Below are positions 45,323 through 54,324 of a stretch of 64,000 nt of DNA, in pieces. Source of the DNA: Agreia sp. Leaf283. Lineage in GTDB: Bacteria > Actinomycetota > Actinomycetes > Actinomycetales > Microbacteriaceae. The DNA lies in the NCBI RefSeq assembly GCF_001422485.1, contig NZ_LMNF01000001.1, positions 1,541,498-1,605,497 on the forward strand, written 5' to 3'. The notes under the pieces are model-generated. The model had not been told where the DNA came from. It worked only from the letters and a program-made list of their open reading frames with translations, and did no database searches. Position 1 is the first letter of the stretch. Each line of letters opens with the position of its first letter. The position numbers and the translations under genes were made by a program.

Positions 45323-45568
45323 ATGGCAAAGAAAGTCATCGAGAAAGCCGGGTTTAACCCGATCCGCACAGCTCACGACCTCGGGCTGCGCAGCGAGTAC
45401 GCCTACCTCGCGGGCTTCGCGTCGATCGGTCTCGCCCTCGTCGCCTGGCTCGCGTCGCGGGCCAAGAAGTCCGACGACAAGGCGCAGTCCGACCGCTGGG
45501 GAATCTTCATCGGCCACTGGGCGCCGACGTTCTTCGCGATCGGCCTCGCACTGAAGACCGAGGAATAG
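45323..45568 (+). CDS. Small membrane protein of unknown function (81 aa)
   Basis: Two hydrophobic segments (YAYLAGFASIGLALVAWLAS and WGIFIGHWAPTFFAIGLALK) separated by a charged loop (RAKKSDDKAQSDR). The N-terminus FNPIRTAHDLGLRSEYAY is conserved-looking. ATG 45323 with GAAAGG nearby. Not assigned to a family. It stands alone between two terminator-like hairpins. Confidence 0.7.
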   Translation: MAKKVIEKAGFNPIRTAHDLGLRSEYAYLAGFASIGLALVAWLASRAKKSDDKAQSDRWGIFIGHWAPTFFAIGLALKTEE

Positions 45569-45655
45569 CCGGCAGCATCCGCGCCCCTTCGGCGCATCCG
45601 CTGCCGCTCGAGGTGCAGCGCATGCGCCGTACGGGCGCGGATGCCGCGTGCCCGG

Positions 45656-46435
45656 TCAGAACAGGGGCCACGGCACCGCGGGCATGTGGCCGCGCGGTGC
45701 CGGGAACCGCCCGCGCGCCAGCAGGCGCTCGCAGCGGGCGTCGAGGGCGTCGAGCTCGAGCGGGGTGATGAGCTCCGTCAGCTGATCTCCGAGTTCGCCG
45801 TAGAGCGCGGATCGCACCTGTTCGACCGTGGCGAGTTCGTCGGGCCGCAGTTCGTCGTCGACGAAGCCCCACAGCACGGTGCGCAGCTTGTGCTCCTCGT
45901 GGAACGTGAGGCCGTGATCGACGCCGTGCCGGTGCCCGTCGGGCATCGCCAGGATGTGGCCGCCCTTGCGGTCGGCGTTGTTGGCGATCACGTCGAAGAT
46001 CGCCATGCGCCGCAGCGCGTCGCCTTCTTCGTGGATGAGGGTGACCTCGCGGTCGTTCTCGTCGGTGCCGTCGAGCACCCGCCGCCAGCCCGTGTCGGGA
46101 ACCGTTCCCGCCTCGACCAGGTCGACGGCATCCTGATCGGGGTCGACATCCTGCCAGAGCTGCACCATGCCCACACCCATCGGGCCGTCACGCAGCCAGG
46201 TGCGGGGAACGACGTTCCACCCGAAGGCCTCGGAGACCAGGTAGGCGGCCACCTCTCGCTGGGCGAGGGTGCCGTCGGGAAAATCCCAGAGCGGATTCTC
46301 GCCCGCCACAGGCTTGTAGACGACGACGGTCTCGCCGAGCTGGGCGAGGAAGGTCGCGTTCGACGCCGTCGTGATGCGCCCGGTGATCACCAGCTCGGCG
46401 CCCTGGGCGCCGTCGGGGTCGGGCGCCGAGGTCAT
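45656..46435 (-). CDS. SCO1664-family protein (PI3/4-kinase-like fold)
   Basis: 259-aa protein of the actinobacterial SCO1664 family. Kinase-like features: VVVYKPVAGENPLWDFP (nucleotide-binding Lys), REVAAYLVSEAFGWNVVP, and MAIFDVIANNADRKGGHIL...HGVDHGLTFH, corresponding to the catalytic loop and DxG-like metal motif of PI3/4-kinase/HipA folds. Substrate unknown. ATG overlaps the DUF3090 stop. Last gene of a conserved three-gene operon. Confidence 0.85.
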   Translation of the reverse strand: MTSAPDPDGAQGAELVITGRITTASNATFLAQLGETVVVYKPVAGENPLWDFPDGTLAQREVAAYLVSEAFGWNVVPRTWLRDGPMGVGMVQLWQDVDPDQDAVDLVEAGTVPDTGWRRVLDGTDENDREVTLIHEEGDALRRMAIFDVIANNADRKGGHILAMPDGHRHGVDHGLTFHEEHKLRTVLWGFVDDELRPDELATVEQVRSALYGELGDQLTELITPLELDALDARCERLLARGRFPAPRGHMPAVPWPLF

Positions 46436-46998
46436 TCCAGTCCCGGGAGCGGGTCGCAGACGTGTCCCTCGGGATCGATGGGCATGCCGCACCGCGGGCA
46501 CAGCGGGCGACCGGCGCCGACGACCTCGAGAGTGCGCTTGGCGAAGGCCCGGGCCGAGCCCACGGGGATGCGCACGAGCAGCATCTCGTCGGGCTCGATG
46601 TCGGTGAGGTCGAGCTCGAGCTCGTCCTGGTCTTCATCGATCTCGATCTCGACGACGGGGAAGGCCTGGATGACGACCTGCGCCGTCGACGGATCCCAGC
46701 CGAGGCTGAGGGTGCCCGTGCGGAACTCCTCCTCGACCGGGTCGAGGGGGTCGTTGTCGACCAGCTCGGCCGGGGTCGTGGCGGGCACGCTGGCCGGGTT
46801 GCCCTCCTGGCTCATGAGCTCGTCGAGGATCTCCTCGATCTTCTCGGCGAGCGCAGCCGACTGCTGCTTCTCGAGTCCGACGCTGACGATGCGTCGGCCG
46901 GTGCGGGCCTGGAGGTAGAAGGAGCGGGAGCCGGGCTGGCCGATCGTGCCGACCACCACCCGGTCGGGCCAATCGAAGCCATGGACGAGGGGAGGCAT
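46432..46998 (-). CDS. DUF3090 family protein
   Basis: 188-aa protein of unknown function, typical of actinobacteria. The start VHGFDWPDRVVVGTIGQPGSRSFYLQAR is the family signature, followed by a helical segment (GLEKQQSAALAEKIEEILDEL), an acidic beta region and a C-terminal zinc-ribbon-like end (CPRCGMPIDPEGHVC). It lies between a histidine phosphatase and the SCO1664-like gene, the same neighbours as in mycobacteria and streptomycetes. Confidence 0.9.
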   Translation of the reverse strand: MPPLVHGFDWPDRVVVGTIGQPGSRSFYLQARTGRRIVSVGLEKQQSAALAEKIEEILDELMSQEGNPASVPATTPAELVDNDPLDPVEEEFRTGTLSLGWDPSTAQVVIQAFPVVEIEIDEDQDELELDLTDIEPDEMLLVRIPVGSARAFAKRTLEVVGAGRPLCPRCGMPIDPEGHVCDPLPGLE

Positions 46999-47026
46999 GT
47001 ATCTAGTCTACGAGCGCTGAGCGGGG

Positions 47027-47713
47027 TCAGGCCGGTCCGGCGCCACCGCCGACGGGCGCATCTGCGGGCGCCGGCGCGGTGCGCAACCACGACAGGTCGC
47101 CCGATTCGGTGTTCGTGGCGTGCACGCTCGGGGAACCGGCGCCGTAGCGCACGATCGAGACGGAGGCGGGGCCGACGCTGATGCGCTGGAACAGGTCGAG
47201 GTGCATTCCGTAGGCGTCGGCGAGCACCGACTTGATGATGTCGCCGTGGCTCACGGCTGCCCAGACGGCGCCGGGGCCGTACTTCTCCTCGAACTCCGCG
47301 TCGAGGCGTCGGATCGCGGCGACGGCACGCGACTGCATGGTGGCGAGCGACTCGCCCCCGGGGAACACCGCCGCGCTCGGGTTGGACTGCACCACCTTCC
47401 ACAGCTTCTCCGTGCTGAGCTGCTTGAGTGTGCCGCCCTGCCAGTCGCCGTAGTCGCACTCGGTGATGTCGTCTTCGACGACGAACTCGGGGGAGCCCTG
47501 CTGGCGGTCGAGGATGAGGGCGGATGTCTGGCGACAGCGATCGAGCGGGCTCGAGACGACGGCGACGAGGGGAACCGTCGTCAGTCGTTCGGCCGTCGCG
47601 GCGGCCTGCTCGCGCCCGCGATCATCGAGATCGACGCCCGCGGTGCGCCCGGCGAGGATGCCGTCGACGTTCGCCTGGGTGCGGCCGTGCCGCACGAGAA
47701 TGACTGTGCCCAT
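47027..47713 (-). CDS. Histidine phosphatase family protein (MSMEG_4193 type)
   Basis: 228-aa member of the phosphoglycerate-mutase-like superfamily. The phospho-accepting histidine is in LVRHGRTQAN, the second catalytic Arg in SSPLDRCRQTS, Glu in DDITECDYGDWQGG, and the second His in AAVSHGDIIKSVLAD. The physiological substrate is not known. First gene of the phosphatase-DUF3090-SCO1664 operon. Confidence 0.9.
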   Translation of the reverse strand: MGTVILVRHGRTQANVDGILAGRTAGVDLDDRGREQAAATAERLTTVPLVAVVSSPLDRCRQTSALILDRQQGSPEFVVEDDITECDYGDWQGGTLKQLSTEKLWKVVQSNPSAAVFPGGESLATMQSRAVAAIRRLDAEFEEKYGPGAVWAAVSHGDIIKSVLADAYGMHLDLFQRISVGPASVSIVRYGAGSPSVHATNTESGDLSWLRTAPAPADAPVGGGAGPA

Positions 47714-47734
47714 GGCTTCAGCCTACGGGCGTGA

Positions 47735-48751
47735 TCAGGTCGTCTCTCCCGGAACCACGTGTACGACCGATGACAGCGCTGGCGTCTCGCCCACCTTCAC
47801 CTGATCTCCTCCCAGGCGTGAGAGTTGCTGCACCTGCGACAGCAGGAGGGTGGGTTGATCGATGGACACGGAGCTGAGTCTCGGAGAGATGAGCTGACCG
47901 ACCACCGTCTTGTCGACCCCGATCACCGAGAGCGACCTGGGCACGTCGAGGCCGAGTGCGCGAGCCCCGGCGAGAAGTGCGATGGCGACGTCGTCGTTGT
48001 AGCAGCACACGCCGATGGGCTCATCGCCGGCCTCGTCGACAAGGCTCTGAAGTGCAGCCATAGCGCCGTCGAGGTCGAGCGGCACTCGGACTCGAAGGGG
48101 CTCCGGCACGCCTCGATCGATCGCCTCTCTCCGGATGCCCTCGAGACGCGGGGGCCCGAACGGATCGAGGCGACCGTCGAGCAGACCGGCGTAGGCCAGT
48201 CTCCGGGGGGAGCGTCGGAGGAGTTCTGCCACCTGCAGGCGGCCGATGTAGATGTCGACGGGGTCGGCGTCGTCGCCCTCGGTGATGAGCTTGCGATCAG
48301 GGAGGACGAGGGTGCCCGAATCGGCCAGGCGCGCGCGCTGTTCGGTCGTGAAGACACCGAAATCGATCACCGCGCTCGGACGAAGATCGAGCACGGAGGT
48401 CAGAGCGCTCGCGGTATCGAGGCCGGCGAAGCGCACGACGACGCTCATGCCCGTCGTTTCCGTAGCGCCCGCGATACGGTCGACGGAGTCTTGAAGGTGG
48501 GGACCGAAGGTGGCATTCGGCACGACGATCACGATGATGTCGCTCATGCCCGTCACGAGCGCTCTGCCAGCGCGGGATGGTCTGTAGTCGAGGGCGGCTG
48601 CAGCCTGGCGGACCTTCTCGCGCGTCTCATCGGGGAATCTGTCTGACGCGCCGTTCAGGATCTGGCTCACCGTCGATCGCGAGAATCCGGCATGCCGGGC
48701 GACGTCGGCGCTGGTTGCGCGGCGGGTGGGCTGCTGAAGCTCGGCGGGCAT
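47735..48751 (-). CDS. LacI-family transcriptional regulator
   Basis: 338-aa repressor. The N-terminal HTH (TSADVARHAGFSRSTVSQILNGASDRFPDETREKVRQAAAALDYRPSRAGRAL) carries the hinge helix, followed by a sugar-binding domain. The ATG at 48749-48751 is preferred. It is divergent to the transporter-oxidoreductase-glycosidase operon, whose promoter is covered by three TGACACGTGACA-like sites. Likely inducer: a sugar released or imported by that operon. Confidence 0.92.
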   Translation of the reverse strand: MPAELQQPTRRATSADVARHAGFSRSTVSQILNGASDRFPDETREKVRQAAAALDYRPSRAGRALVTGMSDIIVIVVPNATFGPHLQDSVDRIAGATETTGMSVVVRFAGLDTASALTSVLDLRPSAVIDFGVFTTEQRARLADSGTLVLPDRKLITEGDDADPVDIYIGRLQVAELLRRSPRRLAYAGLLDGRLDPFGPPRLEGIRREAIDRGVPEPLRVRVPLDLDGAMAALQSLVDEAGDEPIGVCCYNDDVAIALLAGARALGLDVPRSLSVIGVDKTVVGQLISPRLSSVSIDQPTLLLSQVQQLSRLGGDQVKVGETPALSSVVHVVPGETT

Positions 48752-48774
48752 GGGTCCATTTTCACACACGACCG

Positions 48775-48833
48775 TTGACACGTGACACTGCAGCCCTTAT
48801 CTTTGCTGTCACGTGTCAGTGACACGTGACAGC
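48775..48833 (+). promoter_or_regulatory. Promoter of the GH2 sugar operon with three LacI-type operators
   Basis: -35 TTGACA (48775-48780), 17-base spacer, -10 TATCTT (48798-48803). Operators: TGACACGTGACA at 48776-48787 on the -35; TGTCACGTGTCA at 48807-48818 and TGACACGTGACA at 48820-48831 just after the start site. The last two form a perfect 29-bp palindrome (48805-48833) centred on one G. Confidence 0.85.
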
Positions 48834-48865
48834 ACACAGCAAACGCAGCGACGAAGGAGTCAGCA

Positions 48866-50362
48866 ATGCCCATAGATCCGACAAGAAGTTCAGCGGAGCA
48901 GGCGAGGGCCGCGGTCGCCTTCAGTGCCGAGGAATCCACGACAGCGGCACTGGCAGCCGAGACCGTCGGGCAGGCGATGACATCGACCGGACAGCGGCTC
49001 AGCATTCGGGAGAGGCTGGCCTACGGAGTAGGAGACATCGGCGGGAACCTGATCTTCGCGCCGATCTCCGCGTTTCTTCTCTTCTACTTCACCGACACCG
49101 TCGGAATCGGTGCTGCGATCGCTGGAACGCTCCTTCTCTTCGGACGGGTCCTCGACGGCACGATGGACCTCGTGCTCGGATCGTTCATCGACCGCACCTC
49201 GACGCGCTGGGGCAAGGCTCGGCCCTGGATCCTGTTCAGCACACCGGTGGTCGTGATCTCCTTCATCCTCCTGTTCAACGTGCCGGCCGGTCTCGACGAC
49301 GGCGTCAAGGAGATCTACGCGTTCGTCATGTACTTCCTCTGCCTGGGAGTAGGTTTCGTCGGCTCGAACCTTGCGTATCACACGCTGCTCTCGGTCATCA
49401 CGACGAACTCCAAGATGCGGGTCTCGCTCACCGTCATCCGCACGTTCTTCGCTCTGCTCACGACTCTCGTGGTGAACTTCGCCACCATCCCCATCGTGCT
49501 GTCCTCGGGTGGAGGCCAGGCGGGCTGGTCGCTTGTGTCGATCATCTACGGTGCTATCGCCGCGGTGACCTTCCTCATCGTCTTCGTCGGTACCAGGGAG
49601 CGTGTGACCTCCAGTATCAAGGTCGAGTCCGGTGAGAAGATGCCGTTCGTCAGCACCGTGCGCCTGCTTGTGAAGAACCCGTACTTCTTCCTCGTCTTCG
49701 GGTTCTTCCTGCTCAACTTCCTCCTCACAGGCACCAGCGGGGTCGGCATCTACTTCGCCAAGGACGTCCTGGGCGACGCTGCGTCGTACAGCTTCCTGGG
49801 CCTCATCCAGATCCTTCCGCTGCTCATCGGCATGTGGTTCATGCCGCCCCTCATCGCGCGTTTCGGAAAGCGTCGGCTCATCATGATCGGCGTGGTCGTC
49901 ACCGTCGCGGGAGCGCTCATCTCCCTGATCGATCCGTCGAGCTTCTCTCTCATTCTGGGCGGTGGACTGGTGCGCGCCGTCGGTGGCGTTCCTATCGCTG
50001 CGGCCCTCTTCGCTCTCGTGGCCGATGTCGTCGACTACGGCGAATGGAAGACGGGGGTGCGTCTCGACGGCATGACCTATGCGGCGGCAACGGCAGGCCA
50101 GAATTTCGGTGCCGGTCTCGGTGTGGCCCTTGTCGGCTGGCTCCTCGCGGCCGCGAACTACGACGGTCAGGCCGCGACCCAGCCCGAATCGGCGGTGAAC
50201 ATCGAGATCTTCCTCTACCTCTGGATTCCGCTGATCGCCGCTGTTCTGATGGGCGTGATCATCTATTTCCTCAACATCGACAAGAACCTCTCGCAGATCC
50301 AGCGCGACCTCGCCTCGCGCCGAGCCGCGGCAGAGGCCGCGGCGGCGGCCGTGCCCGAGTGA
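48866..50362 (+). CDS. GPH-family glycoside/hexuronide transporter (MFS)
   Basis: 498-aa cation-sugar symporter with about twelve hydrophobic segments. The helix-1 block RLAYGVGDIGGNLIFAPISAFLLFYFTDTVGI, DPxxG-like LGSFIDRTSTRWGKARPWIL and LVADVVDYGEWKTGVRLDGMTYA are hallmarks of the glycoside-pentoside-hexuronide family. The first 40 residues are a non-conserved leader; an internal start nearer residue 38 is possible, but AAGGAG precedes the ATG at 48866. Probably imports the glycoside cleaved by the GH2 enzyme two genes downstream. Confidence 0.92.
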   Translation: MPIDPTRSSAEQARAAVAFSAEESTTAALAAETVGQAMTSTGQRLSIRERLAYGVGDIGGNLIFAPISAFLLFYFTDTVGIGAAIAGTLLLFGRVLDGTMDLVLGSFIDRTSTRWGKARPWILFSTPVVVISFILLFNVPAGLDDGVKEIYAFVMYFLCLGVGFVGSNLAYHTLLSVITTNSKMRVSLTVIRTFFALLTTLVVNFATIPIVLSSGGGQAGWSLVSIIYGAIAAVTFLIVFVGTRERVTSSIKVESGEKMPFVSTVRLLVKNPYFFLVFGFFLLNFLLTGTSGVGIYFAKDVLGDAASYSFLGLIQILPLLIGMWFMPPLIARFGKRRLIMIGVVVTVAGALISLIDPSSFSLILGGGLVRAVGGVPIAAALFALVADVVDYGEWKTGVRLDGMTYAAATAGQNFGAGLGVALVGWLLAAANYDGQAATQPESAVNIEIFLYLWIPLIAAVLMGVIIYFLNIDKNLSQIQRDLASRRAAAEAAAAAVPE

Positions 50363-51405
50363 TGACCGCGCGGTCGTCGACCACGTCTGCCGCCCCCGGG
50401 CTCGGCTGGGCGGTCGTCGGCACCGGCCAGGTCTCCAGGCTGCTCGGGGCCGACCTGGCCCGGGTGTCCGGAGCTGTCCGGTCGGCAGTGCTCTCGCGAT
50501 CCATCGGTGCAGCCCGGTCGTTGTGTGATGAACTCGGCTTCGCGTCGGCCTATGACGACATCGACCGGATGCTGGCGGACCCGACCGTCGACATCGTCTA
50601 CATCGCGACCCCGCACGCCACACACGGCCGGCTGGCGATTCGGGCCCTCGAAGCAGGCAAGCACGTGCTCATCGAGAAGCCGATCGCCGCGACCGCCGCC
50701 GAGGCGGCGCAGATCTCGGCGGCGGCGTCGGAGAGTGGACGATTCGCGATGGAAGCGATGTGGATGAAGTTCACCCCCTCGTATCGGGCGATGCTCGACA
50801 GTGTGAGCACCGGCGCGATCGGCGACGTGCGCAGCGTGCGTGCGTCATTCGGCCTGCCGTTCGGACAGGCCGACGACGTCAGGTGGTCGGCCGATCGGGC
50901 GAGCAGCACACTGCTCGATCAGGGCATCTACCCCGTCACGCTCGCGCTCGACGTGCTCGGCGAACCCGAGACGATCACTGCTGACGGGCGTGTGCGTGCC
51001 GACGGAGTCGACCTGGCCGAGCACATGACCTTCGGGTACGCCGACGGTCGCTTCGCCCAGCTCGGCGCGTCGATGGTCGAGTACCTCGAGCCGACCGCAT
51101 CGATCAGCGGCACGACGGGTTGGCTCACCATGGATGCGCCGTTCTGGGCGTCCAGTGGCTACACGACGTGGTCGGGCTCGATACCGGATGCGCTCGGCGG
51201 CCCTCCCGCGCGCGTCGAGCGGGCGAGGCAGGGGTACGGCTTCGTTCCGATGCTGGAGGCCGTGACTGAGGCTGTCGCAGCGGGCCTGACGGAGCATCCC
51301 CAGCATCCGATATCGCAGAGCCTGCTCGTGATGCGTCTTCTCGAGCGCATTCGGCGAACGATCTCATACCCCCGACCACAAGAGACATCGACTCTGCATA
51401 GATGA
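50362..51405 (+). CDS. Gfo/Idh/MocA-family oxidoreductase
   Basis: 347-aa NAD(P)-dependent sugar oxidoreductase. The N-terminal Rossmann motif is WAVVGTGQVSRLLGADL, followed by VDIVYIATPHATHGRLAIRALEAGKHVLIEKP, where EKP is the family signature with the catalytic Lys. The C-terminal half has the alpha/beta substrate domain (MWMKFTPSY, LLDQGIYPV). Starts at ATG 50362, overlapping the transporter stop by one base (TGATG). It probably oxidises a sugar or its glycoside before or after cleavage. Confidence 0.9.
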   Translation: MTARSSTTSAAPGLGWAVVGTGQVSRLLGADLARVSGAVRSAVLSRSIGAARSLCDELGFASAYDDIDRMLADPTVDIVYIATPHATHGRLAIRALEAGKHVLIEKPIAATAAEAAQISAAASESGRFAMEAMWMKFTPSYRAMLDSVSTGAIGDVRSVRASFGLPFGQADDVRWSADRASSTLLDQGIYPVTLALDVLGEPETITADGRVRADGVDLAEHMTFGYADGRFAQLGASMVEYLEPTASISGTTGWLTMDAPFWASSGYTTWSGSIPDALGGPPARVERARQGYGFVPMLEAVTEAVAAGLTEHPQHPISQSLLVMRLLERIRRTISYPRPQETSTLHR

Positions 51406-51424
51406 CGAAACACAAGGAGACACC

Positions 51425-53866
51425 ATGAAGCGCACCCCTTTTACCGACGGCTGGCAGTTCCGCGAGAAGGTCAATCCGTTCGCCGAGATCGGAGGGCCGG
51501 CCGCTCCGTACGTCGACGTGTCGATACCTCATGATGCGCTGATCCGCACAGAGCGTGATCCCGAAGGCGAGGCGGCTGCGGCGTATTTTCGCGGGGGTGC
51601 GTACCAGTATCGCAAGGTCTTCTTCGCGCCCGAGGCCCGCGACAGTGTGCAGATCGAGTTCGAAGGGGTGTATCGCGACGCGATGGTCTACATCAACGGA
51701 GACTTCGCGGGGCAGCGCCCGTTCGGATACTCGGCGTTCACGATCGACGCAGGCCCGTTCCTCCGCGAGGGAGAAGAGAACGAGATCATCGTGGAGGCGC
51801 GCGCCCATCGGGACTCCCGCTGGTACACGGGTGCGGGCATCTATCGTGATGTCTGGCTGTGGACCGGCGGAGACATTCGTATTCCCGGCGATGGCCTGCG
51901 ACTCTCGACGCCGGATGTCGAGGAGGGCGGCGCTGTCGTGGAGGTCGTCGTGAAGGTCGAGAACGCGGGATCGCGTGCGCGGACCGTCGACGTGGCCGTT
52001 CGCCTCGACGGCCCGGACGGCGAGCAGGCGGCGAGCGGCATCGCTCCCATCACCGTGAGGCCGGGTGGGTCGGCGCTCAGCCGACAGCGGCTGTTCGTGC
52101 ACTCGCCGAAACTGTGGAGCGAGAACACTCCGGAGCTCTACGCAGCTTCGGCGACTCTTGTGCACGGTGACGAGACGGTCGATACCGCGGCGGCCGTCTT
52201 CGGCATCCGGCGTCTGCAGCTCGACCCTGTCCATGGACTGCGGGTGAACGGTCGGAGCGTGAAGTTGCGCGGTGCGTGCGTGCACCATGACAGCGGGATC
52301 CTCGGTTCCGCGACCTTCGCTGCAGCGGAGGAACGTCGGGTTCGTCTCCTCAAGGAGGCGGGCTTCAACGCGATCCGCTCGTCGCACAACCCGCTCAGCG
52401 CGGCGATGCTCGACGCGTGCGACCGACTCGGGGTGTACGTGATGGACGAGACCTTCGACGTGTGGACCTCGGCGAAGAGCGACTTCGACTACTCGCTCAA
52501 TTTCTCCGACTGGTGGGAGCGTGATGTCGAGTCGTTGGTCGCCAAGGACTTCAACCACCCCAGCGTCATCATGTACTCGATCGGCAACGAGATACCCGAG
52601 ACCGGTTCGGCGGTGGGCGGAATGCAGGGCAGGGCCCTGGCGGAGAAGATCCGAACCCTCGATCCGACCCGCTTCGTGACCAACGCGGTCAACGGAATGC
52701 TCGCCGTGATCGACGACGTGAAGAAGATGGCCGCACAGGCGGCGTCGGCGGGGCAGGCCGAGCACGGTGATGGTGACGCGGCGGGGATCAACACCCTCAT
52801 GGCCGGACCCGGCGACTTCATGAACCAGATCGGCGCATCCGCCTTGGTCACCGAGAAGACGGCAGAGTCCTTCGGAGTCCTCGACGTGGCAGGCATGAAC
52901 TATCTCGACTCACGGTACGAGATGGACAGCTCCCTCTTTCCCAACCGAATCATCGTCGGAACCGAGACGTTCCCGACGCACATCGACCTGAACTGGGCCA
53001 AGGTGACCGCCTTCGGTCACGTGATCGGCGACTTCACGTGGACGGGCTGGGACTATCTCGGCGAGGTCGGCATCGGCCGTCCGCAGTACCTCGCTCCAGG
53101 CGAGGCCCCCGCCTTCGGGGCGCCGTACCCCTGGATCGCGGCCTGGTGCGGTGACATCGATCTGGTCGGCTTCCGCCGCCCGGCGTCGTACTATCGCGAA
53201 ATTGTGTTCGGTCTCCGACCCGCTCCCTACATCGCCGTGTCACGGCCTGGTCACGAGGGCGCACAGTTCTATGCGGGACCGTGGACGTGGAGCGACAGTA
53301 TCGGCAGCTGGACCTGGCCGGGTCATGAGGGGGACGATCTGACTGTCGAGGTCTACAGCGATGCCGACGAGGTCGAGCTCAGGCTCGACGGCCGCTCCCT
53401 GGGACGGTCGTCCACGGGGGCTGCCAACCGGTTCAAGACCGAGTTTCGCGTGACGTATGCCCCGGGGGAGCTGACCGCTGTCGCATGGAGAGGCGGGGCC
53501 GCCGCAGAGACGTTCACGCTGAAGACGGCGACCGGCCCACTTGCGCTCGCCGTCGCATCCGATCGTCTCTCGCTCGCGACTGACGGAACCGGCCTGGCCT
53601 TCGTCGAACTCGAGCTTGTAGGTGCCGACGGCACTCTGTTCACCGCTGCCGACCGCGACGTGCTGGTCACCGTGTCGGGAGCCGGTGTGCTGCTTGCGCT
53701 GGGAAGCGCTGATCCGGCACCGACCACTCTCTACGGGGAGTCCAGTCACCGCACGTTCGATGGGCGAGCCCTCGCGGTCATCCGGGCAACGGGCCCCGGC
53801 CCGATCGTCGTGTCGGCCAGCGCAGAGGGATGCGACGTCGTGACCTTGGTGCTCAACCCGGAGTAG
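51425..53866 (+). CDS. Glycoside hydrolase family 2 enzyme (beta-galactosidase/glucuronidase type)
   Basis: 813-aa cytoplasmic glycosidase, no signal peptide. Order: sugar-binding jelly roll (about 1-165, YQYRKVFF..DRDAMVYINGDFAG-like), immunoglobulin-like domain (about 170-270), TIM barrel with acid/base Glu389 in MYSIGNEIPE and nucleophile Glu514 in IIVGTETFP, then C-terminal beta domains with a DUF4982-like segment (EVYSDADEVELRLDGRSLG). This multi-domain layout fits beta-galactosidase-like GH2 enzymes; substrate is uncertain. AAGGAGA precedes the ATG. Last gene of the LacI-controlled operon. Confidence 0.9.
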   Translation: MKRTPFTDGWQFREKVNPFAEIGGPAAPYVDVSIPHDALIRTERDPEGEAAAAYFRGGAYQYRKVFFAPEARDSVQIEFEGVYRDAMVYINGDFAGQRPFGYSAFTIDAGPFLREGEENEIIVEARAHRDSRWYTGAGIYRDVWLWTGGDIRIPGDGLRLSTPDVEEGGAVVEVVVKVENAGSRARTVDVAVRLDGPDGEQAASGIAPITVRPGGSALSRQRLFVHSPKLWSENTPELYAASATLVHGDETVDTAAAVFGIRRLQLDPVHGLRVNGRSVKLRGACVHHDSGILGSATFAAAEERRVRLLKEAGFNAIRSSHNPLSAAMLDACDRLGVYVMDETFDVWTSAKSDFDYSLNFSDWWERDVESLVAKDFNHPSVIMYSIGNEIPETGSAVGGMQGRALAEKIRTLDPTRFVTNAVNGMLAVIDDVKKMAAQAASAGQAEHGDGDAAGINTLMAGPGDFMNQIGASALVTEKTAESFGVLDVAGMNYLDSRYEMDSSLFPNRIIVGTETFPTHIDLNWAKVTAFGHVIGDFTWTGWDYLGEVGIGRPQYLAPGEAPAFGAPYPWIAAWCGDIDLVGFRRPASYYREIVFGLRPAPYIAVSRPGHEGAQFYAGPWTWSDSIGSWTWPGHEGDDLTVEVYSDADEVELRLDGRSLGRSSTGAANRFKTEFRVTYAPGELTAVAWRGGAAAETFTLKTATGPLALAVASDRLSLATDGTGLAFVELELVGADGTLFTAADRDVLVTVSGAGVLLALGSADPAPTTLYGESSHRTFDGRALAVIRATGPGPIVVSASAEGCDVVTLVLNPE

Positions 53867-53909
53867 CTCAACGGGGAGCAATCGGTACTCGACCAGCGGT
53901 CGGAGGCAC

Positions 53910-53948
53910 AAAAAAGTCCCACCTCGCGTAGAAGCCGCGGGATGGGAC
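53910..53948 (-). terminator. Rho-independent terminator of the tRNA operon
   Basis: On the minus strand a 13-bp stem with two imperfect positions (GTCCCATCCCGCG / CGCGAGGTGGGAC) is followed by six T's (A-run at 53910-53915 on the plus strand). It follows the 3' end of tRNA-Phe. Confidence 0.85.
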
Positions 53949-53950
53949 AG

Positions 53951-54023
53951 TGCCTCCGACCGGCGTCGATCCGGTGACCTTTCGATTTTCAGTCGAACGC
54001 TCTACCAACTGAGCTACAGAGGC
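53951..54023 (-). tRNA. tRNA-Phe (GAA)
   Basis: 73 nt, with a full cloverleaf: acceptor GCCTCTG/CGGAGGC, D arm GCTC/GAGC, anticodon stem TTCGA/TCGAA around CTGAAAA, T arm CCGG/CCGG. Anticodon GAA. CCA is not encoded. Confidence 0.96.
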
Positions 54024-54084
54024 GAGTGACCGAAGTCGCTCACAGACAAAAAGCCCTTCCTTTCGGTTGGGCTTGTCGCCTTGG

Positions 54085-54158
54085 CGACCCTGACGGGACT
54101 TGAACCCGCGACCTCCGCCGTGACAGGGCGGCGCGCTAACCAACTGCGCTACAGGGCC
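54085..54158 (-). tRNA. tRNA-Asp (GTC)
   Basis: 74 nt. Acceptor GGCCCTG/CAGGGTC with one G-T pair, anticodon stem CCGCC/GGCGG around CTGTCAC, anticodon GTC, T arm GCGGG/CCCGT. The 3' end is followed by CCA in the DNA. Confidence 0.96.
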
Positions 54159-54233
54159 ATACTGGTGAAACTGTTGAGTTGTCGTGCTTGTGCTGCGTTT
54201 TTCGTACTCGTGATTCTGCTGCTGTTACCAATG

Positions 54234-54306
54234 TGACCCCAACGGGATTCGAACCCGTGCTGCCGCCGTGAAAGGGCGGTGTCCTAGGCCTCTAAACGAT
54301 AGGGCC
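54234..54306 (-). tRNA. tRNA-Glu (TTC)
   Basis: 73 nt. Acceptor GGCCCTA/TGGGGTC, anticodon stem CCGCC/GGCGG around CTTTCAC, anticodon TTC, T arm ACGGG/CCCGT. First tRNA of a Glu-Asp-Phe operon. CCA is not encoded. Confidence 0.95.
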
Positions 54307-54324
54307 GTTGGTGACAACTCAACG

